From Chrysochromulina parva (lineage: Eukaryota; Haptophyta; Prymnesiales; Chrysochromulinaceae): a stretch of 43,338 nt of DNA. A program made the translations under genes and the position numbers. How positions within the stretch are numbered: position 1 is the first letter of the stretch; each line of letters starts with the position of its first letter. The notes below the pieces were generated by a model. It was not told the origin of the DNA, did no database searches, and saw only the letters and a program-made list of their open reading frames with translations. The stretch is from contig PJAB01000095.1 in NCBI GenBank assembly GCA_002887195.1, positions 1-43,338 of the forward strand, given 5' to 3'. Shown here piece after piece: positions 11,201 to 19,360 of the stretch.

Positions 11201-11368
11201 GATGGGGTTCTGGGCCATGACTGTGCCTTCTCTCGGCGTGAGTGTGCCCACCCACGACTGATAGATGGGAGTCGGCGCCGGAGAGAGACCCTGCTGCTTC
11301 GCGCGAGCACGCGCGTAGGCGTCGCCAGTCGTGGACGTAGGCGAGCCAGGGCGAGGCGACGTGTCCAT
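8260..11368 (-). CDS. Tandem cyclic-nucleotide-binding-domain protein (4 exons)
   Basis: I assemble four exons: 11368-10360, 10171-9451, 9217-8926 and 8736-8260. All junctions are GT-AG and phase-consistent, giving 832 aa. Joining exon 2 to 3 restores a clean cNBD start (QQRYDVIYREG...AFYVLTRGSV), and exon 3 to 4 gives VAQKVFDAFVEGE. The N-terminal ~560 residues are Ala/Ser/Pro-rich with a basic helical part. The first cNBD has a poor phosphate-binding cassette (GYVLLGMEALFGQARAS). The second has a better one (FGEMAMIDRSTRMAAAV) with the key Glu and Arg. No kinase or channel domain is present. It is probably a cAMP/cGMP-sensing regulatory or axonemal protein, a function inferred only from the domains. 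The start ATG (MDTSPRPG) follows an AT-rich leader; a longer in-frame start exists but looks non-conserved. Intron 1 boundaries are the least certain. Confidence 0.75.
8807..8850. repeat. Short tandem repeats filling intron 3 of the cNBD gene
   Basis: Intron 3 (8737-8925, 189 bp) contains a GGGCACTCCGAA 12-mer repeated about three times. Next to it are diverged GATGGC/CAGATGGC units (8755-8810). The donor itself is duplicated: GTGTGAACG occurs twice at the intron's 5' end. Confidence 0.75.
9237..9412. repeat. 41-bp tandem repeat filling intron 2 of the cNBD gene
   Basis: About 4.3 units of 41 bp alternate between two variants, one starting AGAGGCCCTCAGGGTCACTC and one starting AAAGACAATCTCGGTCACTC. 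The higher-order unit is therefore 82 bp. The array occupies most of the 233-bp intron 9218-9450. Confidence 0.9.
9900..9917. other. 18-bp perfect palindrome
   Basis: GGTGTGAACGTTCACACC is its own reverse complement. It lies in exon 2 of the cNBD gene (coding GVNVHT). Close relatives occur at the intron 3 donor (8905-8925) and between two divergent genes (14385-14400). Confidence 0.85.
10144..10333. repeat. 85-bp tandem repeat filling intron 1 of the cNBD gene
   Basis: Units begin with GAGGATGCCAGATG at 10144, 10217 and 10302. The spacing is 85 bp, but 73 bp in the first unit, which lacks 12 bp. On the minus strand each unit carries CCTCATCATCAG, the sequence that serves as the inferred 3' splice site at 10172. 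Confidence 0.9.
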
Positions 11369-11711
11369 CGCGCGCGCGCCGCCGCCCGCCGAGCGCTCAC
11401 CTCTACCCTCACGCGCCAAGTCGAACAGCTGCGTTGCGGAATTTGAGCAGCAGACACGAATTTTGAAACGGATTTCGCACTTAAATTTCGCGCCGCAGTG
11501 GCTTCGCACACCGCTGTCTTTCGCCGTGGTGCGTCGTCGGTCGGGGCCAGAGCGGGAAAAACGAAGGGAGCTCTCGGATTGCCTCGAGCGAAACACCTGG
11601 TTTCATCAACCAATTGTCATCAACGCCAGGCACGACGACACACACGAAACAACTTTTCGTGACAGTGCCCAATGTGCAATGGCAAGTGCCCTCCGTCCTC
11701 AGCCAACCAGT
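11369..11711. other. Spacer upstream of the cNBD gene
   Basis: This 343-bp spacer lies between two minus-strand genes. Its middle (about 11440-11500) is distinctly AT-richer than its surroundings and probably contains the cNBD gene's promoter and leader. No gene or repeat is seen. Confidence 0.45.
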
Positions 11712-12620
11712 CTACCGGCGCCCTCTGCCGAGCGCCCAACGCGCCGCGACGAGCGTTGCGATCGCTGCATTCTCGGCCTTGAGCTCGTCGAATAGCGCGC
11801 GCGCCGAGCCGAGCGCGCCCTCCGCGTGAGCACCGCTCGCCATCGCCACGAAGGGCAGATGCGAGGTGACGCGCTCCTCCTCGGCCGTCAGCGTGCCCCC
11901 AAGCTGGCGCCGATGACGGAAGTCAATGTGGGCGCCGCCCAACAGAGCCATTAGGGCCGGGCCGCACAGCCACACTGCCTGCGGCACCGAGGGCACCGCG
12001 AGCGCGGCACCTAGGCCGACGAACGCGAGCGACCAGAGCAGCGGATGACGCGAGACGCGATGCAGGCCGTGCAGGCCATCGGGGTTCGTCACCTCCTTGT
12101 TCGCCTCCCCTCGAAAATCCATAGGGCAACGGACGACCCACTGACGCGTGGGCGATGGATCGGTCCGTGTCGCCGGCAGGACGGCCTCGGAGGGCGCGAA
12201 CGGCGTCTGCACGCGAGGCAGCGTCTGCGAGAGGCCCGCCAAGCCGAGCGCCTGCAACACGAAGGATGCCCCGATCGCCAGTGCCGAGACCGGCCGCAGC
12301 GGCAGCGCCGAGTGCAGGCGATAAAAGTAGCCGAAACCGAGGGACACGCACGCCACAGTCGAGACGCCGTTGTACAGCATATGGTAGCGCTCCTCGTCAC
12401 CGAGGTAGTCGATCAGGCTCGAGCGATTGTGGGAGAGGATCACATTCTCTCCGATGAAAAAGGACCACGGCAACACCGCCCAGCGCAACACGGATGGAGC
12501 TGTCACCGCATCGGCAGCCGCCACATTGCCAGCCGCAGCAGCGCAAAATGCACGGCGACGCGTCGGTGGCGCGCCGTTCAGCGAGCGAGCGAGCAAACAC
12601 GAGAACGAGCGACGGAGCAT
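11712..12620 (-). CDS. NnrU / Z-ISO family membrane protein, organelle-targeted
   Basis: This intronless frame encodes 302 aa. Residues 1-~28 (MLRRSFSCLLARSLNG..) are Arg/Ser/Ala-rich and lack acids, like a mitochondrial or plastid transit peptide. Several hydrophobic helices follow. The family signature is visible at about residues 184-210: GLHGLHRVSRHPLLWSLAFVGLG, resembling the R-x-S/T-RHP-x-L motif of NnrU proteins and of plant 15-cis-zeta-carotene isomerase (Z-ISO). The motif His residues are kept, as needed if it binds haem. A carotenoid-isomerase role in the plastid is possible, but a general NnrU-like role cannot be excluded. It is divergent from MND1, with only 139 bp between start codons. 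Confidence 0.75.
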   Translation of the reverse strand: MLRRSFSCLLARSLNGAPPTRRRAFCAAAAGNVAAADAVTAPSVLRWAVLPWSFFIGENVILSHNRSSLIDYLGDEERYHMLYNGVSTVACVSLGFGYFYRLHSALPLRPVSALAIGASFVLQALGLAGLSQTLPRVQTPFAPSEAVLPATRTDPSPTRQWVVRCPMDFRGEANKEVTNPDGLHGLHRVSRHPLLWSLAFVGLGAALAVPSVPQAVWLCGPALMALLGGAHIDFRHRRQLGGTLTAEEERVTSHLPFVAMASGAHAEGALGSARALFDELKAENAAIATLVAARWALGRGRR

Positions 12621-12759
12621 CGTTGAAGGTTCGCGTGGCCGCCCGAAGTCCGCAGACCGTGATCATCGACCCATTCAAGTAGTTGCAAGTCACCATTAAT
12701 TTCACAAACGCACTCCCGCGGCGCGCGCGCGCACAGCACCGGGTACTTGTGCGAGCGCG
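12621..12759. promoter_or_regulatory. Divergent promoter region of the NnrU-like gene and MND1
   Basis: Only 139 bp separate the two opposing start codons, so the core promoters must lie here or overlap. A short AT-rich stretch (about 12680-12712) and a (CG)n run just upstream of MND1 are the visible features. No known element is recognised. Confidence 0.4.
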
Positions 12760-13582
12760 ATGGGCAAGGGCGTGAGCGCCGCCGAGAAGCGGCAGAAGAT
12801 GATCGACATGTTCCAGGCGGAGAGCACCGTATTCACCAAGAAGGAGGTGGAGAAGCTCGCGCCCAGGACGGGCATCGTCTCCGGCGCCGTCGAGGCGGTA
12901 CTCCGAGAGCTCATCAATGATGACATCGTGCATGAGGGCAAGCTGAGCGGCACGCTCTTCTACTGGTCATTCCCCGGGTGGGTGGTGCCGCGTGCGCCCC
13001 GCTTCCATGCAGCGCAGCCGCGCGAGTCTCACAGTGGTGCCGCACGTATGCTCTCTCTCTCTCTCTCTCTGCAGCGAGGTGGCGATGAAGAAGCGCGCCG
13101 AGCTGGCCTCGTTCCAGGCCAAGGCCGGGCAGCTGGAACAGCAGGCACGCTCGCGCTTCGTGCACCCACGGTGCCCGCTGTGTCCTGTTCCCCAGCGAGC
13201 GTCCGCGTTGCTGAGTCCGCTCGTCCTTTGGGTTTCACGCGGCGCGATGCCACAGGCAAAGAGTCTCCTAGCACAGATCGAGCAGATGCGGAAGGCGGCG
13301 GGCCAAAGCGCGAGCGAGGCGGCCGAGCTCAACGAGCAAGAGGGGCTGCTCACCTCGATCATGGCGGCCGAGACCGAGGCGCGCGAGAACATCGAGAAGG
13401 AGAAGAAGAAGTCGGGTCAGAACATGCACGCGCGCAAGCGGGACCTCAAGGTGCTCAAGGAGGCGGCGAACCGTTGGACGGACAACCTTTTCATGATCAA
13501 GAGCAAGCTCGTCGAGTCCGGTGCTGACGTGAAGAACGTCGACGGCATGCTCGGCACTGACCGCATCGACTACATCGAGTGA
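12760..13582 (+). CDS. MND1: MND1, meiotic nuclear division protein 1
   Basis: I assemble exons 12760-12977, 13075-13144 and 13256-13582, giving 204 aa; the human protein is about that size. MND1 pairs with HOP2 to help DMC1/RAD51 strand invasion in meiosis. Residues 1-72 form the winged-helix N terminus (EKRQKMIDMF..VFTKKEVEKLAP..YWSFPG). The middle is coiled coil, and the end carries the family signature EAANRWTDNLFMIKSK followed by DYIE. Intron 1 has a GT donor and a (CT)n-gcag acceptor. Intron 2 appears to use a GC donor (CAG|GCACGC). A GT donor 15 bases downstream would add five residues (209 aa) and also keeps frame. The gene is divergent from the NnrU-like gene and convergent with the flavin-reductase-like gene. 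Confidence 0.93.
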
Positions 13583-13752
13583 ACGAACCGACCGGAAAGG
13601 ACCTAGAAAGGACCGACCGCAGCAGCTCACACACGGATGGAGCGGCTCTGCCGGCTCGCGCTGCCGCTCCGACCCTCTGCGCGACAAGACGTGGAACCAT
13701 ACAAGGATGACTGGATGTTTAGATGGGAAAAGAATCGATCACAGCCGTGTTT

Positions 13753-14349
13753 TTAAGTCACGCAGTCACTGGGAGCTACCGCTCTTCCCTTGTCCGTGAT
13801 CAGTCCAGCGGCCCGCAAACGGGCCGAGGACAGCGCAGTATCGGGAGCGGGCCCCTTCGGGTCCGCGTACGATTCGACGCGGCACAAGGCGACATCATGC
13901 TCGCCAGCGTCCAGGAGCTCACCGACTTGGCGCAGTCGCAGGTAGGCGGCGCAGCCTGGCAGCAGCTGCTCGACAGTGCTGTCCTCTCGAGGTGGGGTAG
14001 CTCCTTCCAACCAAGCAAAGCCCGCAGCGGCACACGCAGCCGCCTTGTCGACGTCGGCTCCGCTCTGGCCGCCGAGAGTATGGGTCAAGACCGCGTGAGG
14101 CTCGCAGAGCAGTTGCAGGATGCCCGTCCGGTCGCGCTTGAAGTTGGCGTGTGAGAGTGTCTTGCGAAACAGCGAGATTGCCCAAAGACGCGGTGAAACG
14201 CCCACGGGCGTCGCGTACGTGAGTATGTTCATGTTGGTGCGCCCGTCCGTGTTGAGCGTGGCGAGCGAGTAGACTGGCACGTTGATGGGCGGCGGCGCTT
14301 CCAGCGGCGCGAGGAGGGCAGCGACGAGTGGGAGCAACACTGTGTTCAT
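13753..14349 (-). CDS. Flavin-reductase-like FMN-binding split-barrel protein
   Basis: This intronless frame encodes 198 aa. The first ~18 residues (MNTVLLPLVAALLAPLEA) form a signal-peptide-like hydrophobic helix ending in a small-residue cleavage site. The protein may therefore be secreted, ER-routed or plastid-targeted. The rest matches the flavin-reductase-like fold: PVYSLATLNTDGRTNMNILTYATPVGVSP is the usual first strand pair with the N-x-N-T/Y-A-T-P flavin-binding stretch, followed by WAISLFRKTLSHAN. The family reduces or binds FMN; the substrate here is unknown. The style is bacterial, so ancient transfer is possible. The start Met is chosen because it precedes the hydrophobic leader and the divergent methyltransferase gene begins 145 bp away. 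Confidence 0.75.
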   Translation of the reverse strand: MNTVLLPLVAALLAPLEAPPPINVPVYSLATLNTDGRTNMNILTYATPVGVSPRLWAISLFRKTLSHANFKRDRTGILQLLCEPHAVLTHTLGGQSGADVDKAAACAAAGFAWLEGATPPREDSTVEQLLPGCAAYLRLRQVGELLDAGEHDVALCRVESYADPKGPAPDTALSSARLRAAGLITDKGRAVAPSDCVT

Positions 14350-14384
14350 CTTTCCGGCGGGACTCTTTGTCTCTGTGTAGACTA

Positions 14385-14400
14385 TGTGAACGTTAACACG
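14385..14400. promoter_or_regulatory. Near-palindrome TGTGAACGTTAACACG in a divergent promoter
   Basis: This 16-bp near-palindrome differs by one base in its central 14 bp from the perfect palindrome at 9900-9917. It sits in the 145-bp gap between the start codons of the flavin-reductase-like gene and the methyltransferase. It could be a transcription-factor site; this is inference. Confidence 0.4.
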
Positions 14401-14494
14401 ACAGACGCGAACGCCGGTGCAACTATGTGTAGCCGAAAACTAGCCGTAAAGGCGCCGAGGCAAGCGGACGCTGCAAAACCTCCTTCCTTCTCAA

Positions 14495-15610
14495 GTGCCT
14501 TTCGCTCCGCTTTCGGCTTTTGCCGAAACTCTCCCTCGTGCAATGCCGAGCGCTGAGGAGTCAGAGGATGGCTGTCGTGTGGAGAGGACACAAACTGGCG
14601 CAGACCAGAAGCAGTTCGCTGCCATCACGTCCATGGTCCTATACATGGGTGGGGCGACATGGATCAAGCCGACCGAAGCCGCCCAACTCCTCCTCCACAG
14701 CGGTGATGTCTACCAATTCGGCGTGGCGTCGGGCAGCACCCTCACCAAGGTGCTGTCGAAATCTTTCGAGCCGGTCAAGCCAAAGCTCTGGGGCTTTGAC
14801 TCCTTCGAGGGCATGCCGGCGGAGGCGGATAATGTGACCACGGCATGGAAGGTAGGTGAGTTCAAGCAGGCCGACCCAGAAAAACTCATGGAGCGACTCA
14901 GTGCACACATTGCAAGGATGGGACTGCAAATGGGCTTTGTGCGCGGCTTTTATTCCCAGAGTCTCACCGCCGACCTTGCTTGCCGGCGCAGCATGCGAGC
15001 CGCGGCGTACCTGGACATTGACTGCGACATTTACACCGGCGCCACCCAAGCGCTGGAATGGGCCTTCACCAGCCAGGTCGTGCAGGTGGGCACGGTGATC
15101 GGCTATGACGACTGGTGGGTGATGCCATGCAGCGGCTCGGATCCGGACGTTTGGAAGTTTGGCGAGGCGAAGGCACATCTTCAGATCGCGAACCAGTTTG
15201 GAGTGCGCTTCGAGTGCTTAGCAGGACCTTGCACAACCCGCGCGGGCGACTTTTGTGCTGGGATCCCACCAGAGAGCTGCTGGCGCCCCTACTTCATCGT
15301 GCGCGAGATCGGGAGCGCGCACCCTGCGCACGGCTTCACGCTCTCAACCGCCGATGCTGGGCGCTTCATGCGCGAGCAAATGGGGAATCCGAAATCGCTG
15401 TGCGCGAACGCACATAAGAAGAACCCTATTTGGAGTAGGGTGGGCGATCAGGTTGCCGGGGCTCACGTGGCCACTGCTAGCGCGAGGCCGCTGTCGACGA
15501 AGGCAGGGGCGGGCGCAGCCGCTCTGCCGCCAACGCCACAGCCGCTGACGCCCTCCCATGCAAGCAAGCTAGCTAAGCTAGCTAAGCGGCAGCAGTCGTC
15601 GACGGCCTGA
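14495..15610 (+). CDS. TylF-type class I SAM-dependent methyltransferase
   Basis: The frame encodes 371 aa without introns. The SAM-binding motif I is VYQFGVASGSTL (residues ~72-83). It is followed by LWGFDSFEGMPAE (~98-110), a hallmark of the TylF/macrocin O-methyltransferase family. The acidic motif AAYLDIDCDIYTGATQAL lies at ~166-184, where the family has its metal/substrate Asp residues. A conserved-looking GYDDWW segment follows. The family methylates hydroxyl groups on sugars or small molecules; the substrate here is unknown. The C-terminal ~70 residues are low complexity. An alternative start at 14543 (MPSAEESEDG) is equally plausible because the extra residues carry no motif. Confidence 0.75.
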   Translation: MPFAPLSAFAETLPRAMPSAEESEDGCRVERTQTGADQKQFAAITSMVLYMGGATWIKPTEAAQLLLHSGDVYQFGVASGSTLTKVLSKSFEPVKPKLWGFDSFEGMPAEADNVTTAWKVGEFKQADPEKLMERLSAHIARMGLQMGFVRGFYSQSLTADLACRRSMRAAAYLDIDCDIYTGATQALEWAFTSQVVQVGTVIGYDDWWVMPCSGSDPDVWKFGEAKAHLQIANQFGVRFECLAGPCTTRAGDFCAGIPPESCWRPYFIVREIGSAHPAHGFTLSTADAGRFMREQMGNPKSLCANAHKKNPIWSRVGDQVAGAHVATASARPLSTKAGAGAAALPPTPQPLTPSHASKLAKLAKRQQSSTA

Positions 15611-15861
15611 CTGTGGTCGGTGGACCATCGTCCGGTCTGAGTGTGTCCTCTCGCTCGGTGCCTTGTAGCATAGCCCGTGTGGGATCCCCCCCCGCTTTGG
15701 CTATCCGCCCTCTCTGTACACACTTCTGAACCATTCACGGCAAGAACCATGCGGATCGCCATGATCGCCACGGCTCCTCTCCGCCTTCTCACGAGCGCTG
15801 TCAACTACTCGCTTGCTGAGCTCAAGGAAGGCGAGTACACGGCAACTTCACGGCCTCCGAG

Positions 15862-17319
15862 ATGCAGGAAGTCGACGTCATCGTCATAGGTGCGGGCCTT
15901 GCGGGATTAGCCGCCGCGCGACGCCTGGCTGTGCATAGCCGGGTCCTTGTGCTCGAGGCGTCCAATCGATTGGGCGGCCGGGCCCACACCAATCGGGTGC
16001 ACGGCGTTCCGCTGGAGCACGGCTGCGAATTCATCCACGGTGCGAATGCGATCACTCGACGACTTTGTGAAGAGCTTGGCATCGAGACAGTGCCAGTGAC
16101 ACGATGGGAGAATTTGTGGTGGGCGTCTGCTGCTGGGCATGCGGCAGAGCGGCGGAGCAACCTGCCGGCAAGTGAGGCACAAACGCTGGAAGCCGTCGAG
16201 ACAGCAGTAGAGGCCGCGTTGGCAGATCCTCTCGCTAACGGCGATATGAGCTTGCGTGCGTGGTGCCTCGCGCATGCACGCCTCGATCCAGCGGGTCTCA
16301 ATGCTGCGGAGGTGCTCATCTCCCAGACGTGTTGCACATCGCTGGATGGTATGAGCGTGAGTGACATGCAGCTCGATGAGCGGAACGGGTGCGACGAGCG
16401 CAACGAAGCACGGCTAGCCGGAGGCTACGCGGCCCTCGTTGCGGCTCTCGCAGACCCGAGTACACCGACGCCACGCGCTCTGCTCGAGGATGGCCCTGGG
16501 AAATTTCCGACGCCACCAGCCTCGGTCGGCTCGATGCGCATCCTCACAGGAGCCCAGGCCGTTAGGGTGGTATGGCAGCCGGACGATGGGTCACCGGACG
16601 ATCGCTCGCATGGGCCACATGTGTGCGCTGTGAAAGTACTCGACGGGCGAACTTTCAGCTCCGCCGCCGTGGTCTGCGCCGTGCCTCTGCGTGTGGTTCA
16701 ACAGTCCAGTATAAGCTTCAGCCCGCCGCTGCCCGCCGCCAAGAGAGCCGCCATCGATGCGTTCGTCGTCCATCCGGCCACCAAGGTTTTTGTCGCCTTT
16801 GACGCGCCGCAGTGGCCTCCCGATGCGACCTTTCTCGCGCATCCTGGCACGCTGTGCCGGTGGTTCTTCTCGCCCCTAGACGGCGGCACGGTCGCGGAGG
16901 CGTACGTGACCGTTGAGCGCGCGCGGCAGGTCGACGCCATGGACCTTCCAGATCTCACTGAGCTCGCCCTGAGCGAGCTCGCAAATCTCCTCGGCCGAGA
17001 TCGGGCCGAGCTCGCCGAGCATCACCGATGGACGCACCGGATGAGCTGGGCCGCCGAGCCCCACATTGGTGGAGGGTATGCCTCCGTGCGCCCGGGCGCT
17101 GCTGCCGACTGCCGCCAGGTGCTTGCGGCGCCCACAGGCCCACTCTTTTGGGCGGGCGAGGCGACGGCCTATCACTCGAATCCGCAGACGGCGCACGGGG
17201 CGATAGAGAGTGGGCTCCGAGCGGCAAGGGAACTCGAGGGCGGGCCGTTCAACGTACCGTTGTACTTGACGACAAGGCCGGAACGGACCTCGGAGGCGAG
17301 GGGGGTCGCAAACTTATAG
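15862..17319 (+). CDS. FAD-dependent amine oxidase (polyamine oxidase-like)
   Basis: This single frame encodes 485 aa. The N terminus is a Rossmann FAD site: VIVIGAGLAGLAAARRL (residues ~6-22), Glu32 in VLVLEAS, then RLGGRAHT. The next conserved block is LEHGCEFIHGANA. The C terminus has the second FAD-contact motif, GPLFWAGEATAYH..TAHGAIESGLRAARELE, typical of the MAO/PAO/LSD1 superfamily. The enzyme oxidises amines or polyamines with release of H2O2. The exact substrate and compartment cannot be read from the sequence, and no targeting peptide is evident. The start is the Met immediately before the Rossmann strand. An upstream ATG at 15750 is in another frame and looks irrelevant. Confidence 0.85.
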   Translation: MQEVDVIVIGAGLAGLAAARRLAVHSRVLVLEASNRLGGRAHTNRVHGVPLEHGCEFIHGANAITRRLCEELGIETVPVTRWENLWWASAAGHAAERRSNLPASEAQTLEAVETAVEAALADPLANGDMSLRAWCLAHARLDPAGLNAAEVLISQTCCTSLDGMSVSDMQLDERNGCDERNEARLAGGYAALVAALADPSTPTPRALLEDGPGKFPTPPASVGSMRILTGAQAVRVVWQPDDGSPDDRSHGPHVCAVKVLDGRTFSSAAVVCAVPLRVVQQSSISFSPPLPAAKRAAIDAFVVHPATKVFVAFDAPQWPPDATFLAHPGTLCRWFFSPLDGGTVAEAYVTVERARQVDAMDLPDLTELALSELANLLGRDRAELAEHHRWTHRMSWAAEPHIGGGYASVRPGAAADCRQVLAAPTGPLFWAGEATAYHSNPQTAHGAIESGLRAARELEGGPFNVPLYLTTRPERTSEARGVANL

Positions 17320-17676
17320 GTATAAGCTCTAGAGTCGTACGAGTCGCTAATTCTTTCTAGGTACTAGCTGACGTAGCGACCAAGAAAGTGGTATGTGCGC
17401 GGGTCTCGCCCCGACACAGGAGCACGTAGGGCACCAGCACGGTGCCAGCAGCAGCACAGCTTTCATCTCAGAGCATGCGATAGTGGCGACTGGGCACTGA
17501 GACTGTGCCGCGGTGCCCTGCGCCCGTGCGCCCCCTGGCAGTACGCGAGTGTCAGTTCCGAGTTTGCCCTCGGGCGCTGCCCGCATGCCACAATATGATA
17601 CACCCGCGCTGCTGCGCGGTGCACTCGCTCTCGACGTGCTGAACTGCCGTGTGCAGTTCTGAATCGGCATCTACAA

Positions 17677-17773
17677 GATGTTACAAGGCCTCGAGCATCT
17701 TCCAGATTGAGATTGATATTCAGATTGAGATTGAGATTCAGATTGAGATGTTACAAGGCCTCGAGCATCTTCC
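17677..17773. repeat. 27-bp direct repeat flanking a hexamer array at the carrier gene's 3' end
   Basis: The 27 bp at 17677-17703 (starting GATGTTACAAGGCC) recur exactly at 17747-17773, where they include the carrier's stop codon. Between the two copies lie 43 bp of degenerate GAGATT/CAGATT hexamers. The arrangement looks like an insertion with a target duplication or a slippage-generated expansion. Confidence 0.9.
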
Positions 17774-19110
17774 TAAAGTGCTCGTACAGGCCGAAGAAGA
17801 TACCCACGAGAGGGGCGTAATAGAGCGTTCGGTAGCCGAGGCCGCGGGTGAGAGTGAGCGGACCTGATGAGGGAGATCATCAAGCGAGCACTCAGTGGCC
17901 ATCGGAGGGGAATCACGGCAGTCTGACACGAGTCCGAGAGAGTGAGCGAACCCTGCTCGCGAATCTCAATCTCAATCTCAATCTCAATCTCAATCTCAAT
18001 CTCAGTGAGCGAACCCTGCTCCCGAATGAGGTCCATCCCGCGCTGGAACGGATGCCGTCCTGGCGGCCCACTGCCATCATGCGCGGTCGTCGCGACGTGC
18101 GTGACGATCACGTCCATTGGTGTGGTGAGGGCGGCCGCGACGGCGCCGGCGAGCACGCCGGCGAGCACGTCGGACAGGGAGTCGGGAAGCGCTGTCGCGA
18201 GCACCTCTGCCAGCCTCTCGAGACCGTCCAGCTGGCCGCCGCCCACGACGGCGCTATCGAGGCCGCCGACGCTCAGCATGGCGCCGGCGCCGTCGGCGCT
18301 GACCGTGCTGCCAAGGGTGCCAAGGGTGCCGAGGCCGCCGTCTGGCAGTAGCGGCATGAGCGGCAGCGCCCCCGCCGCATCGGCGGCATCGTTGAGACCC
18401 TCCGACGGGGTGGTGGCGGCGAGGGTGGCGGTGGCGGCGGCGGCGGCGGCGCGGCTGCGCGCAGCTCGGATCGCCTGACGTCCGGAGGCATAGATGGCAA
18501 TCTGGAGGGCGCCGAGGGGTACGTCGCGCGCCACGATGGCGGCCCAAGACTCCATCCATGCCTCCCACGACGTGTCCGCCAGAGCGCCCTGCCAGCAGTC
18601 TGAACCAGTCTGGAGTCGCTTGCACACGACCTCGGCCGGCAGGCGCAGCACGGAGCCGCACGCGTCGCCGATGGCGCCGCTGAGAAGCAGGGTGACCGTC
18701 AGGTGCGACGCGAACCACGGCGATGAGACCGACAGGTGGCGGCTCAATTCCTCAGAGAGCGCGAGAAAGACAGCTGCGTCGGGCGCTTCTTTGAGGACGT
18801 TGGCTGAGAGGCCTTTGTACAGCCCGCTCGTGAGCTGCTGCCGTGTGACTGGTGCGTCGACCGACGCACCCACCGGGTACGCATCTGACTGGAGCCGCGT
18901 CTTGAGCGTGTCGAGCGGATGGAGGAGGGACGTGGCGACTGCAGAGGCTGCAAACGCCGCCAGCCCGTTGCGCAAGAGCTCGTAGCCGGCGCCACCGAGC
19001 ATGGTGCACCGCGGCGGTGGCGCGCGCGGCGGTGGGCGCGAGTTGCCGCTCACGTGCAGCCAGGAGGCGGCCACCGGCAGGAACAGCCCGAAAACGAAGG
19101 CCATCATCAA
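17751..19110 (-). CDS. Mitochondrial carrier family (SLC25) protein, SAM-carrier-like
   Basis: Exons are 19110-18015 and 17863-17751 (402 aa). Splicing at CAGG|GTTCGC and CTCATCAG|GTCC restores REQGPLTLTRGLGYRTLYYAPLVGIFFGLYEHFRK, the classical end of an SLC25 protein. The unspliced frame loses it. Three signature repeats are seen: PLDTLKTR (good), PAEVVCKR, and PMDVIVTH (last Arg replaced by His). The RIP/RLPAEVVCKRLQ style and the QGPL block recall plant SAM-transporter-like carriers. The N terminus (MMMAFVFGLFLPVAASW) is signal-peptide-like, which could mean plastid-envelope rather than mitochondrial targeting. A ~110-residue Ala/Gly-rich insert separates the second and third repeats. Confidence 0.85.
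17941..18027. repeat. 24-bp direct repeat flanking (CTCAAT)n in the carrier intron
   Basis: AGTGAGCGAACCCTGCTC.CGAAT occurs at 17941-17964 and 18004-18027 with one mismatch. The 39 bp between are (CTCAAT)6 plus CTC. The right copy spans the exon-intron boundary, so the repeat event created or duplicated the 5' splice site. Confidence 0.92.
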
Positions 19111-19360
19111 GATGAGTGCGACGATGAGTGTCTATTGAGCCTTCCAAAAACGGTCAGATTATCCGAAGTGTTCAAACGGAAAAATTACTGCGCTCCAGGT
19201 GCGGGGCGCTGCGAAACCTGTGAAAATGCACTTGAAACTTACAAGCAGCGTTTGCGCGCGTGGATGTGCGAGATTCCAAAGGCCCCGGGAGGCCCTTCCT
19301 TACCTTGGAGATTCGGTGACTTCGAGTGAGACCATACAATTGTAGTAGGGAGGAGACGAC

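Noticed and set aside
10286..11596. Longer start of the cNBD gene at 11596
   Set aside because: The extra N-terminal residues are Arg/Ser-rich and come from an AT-rich leader; the Met at 11368 starts the coherent protein.
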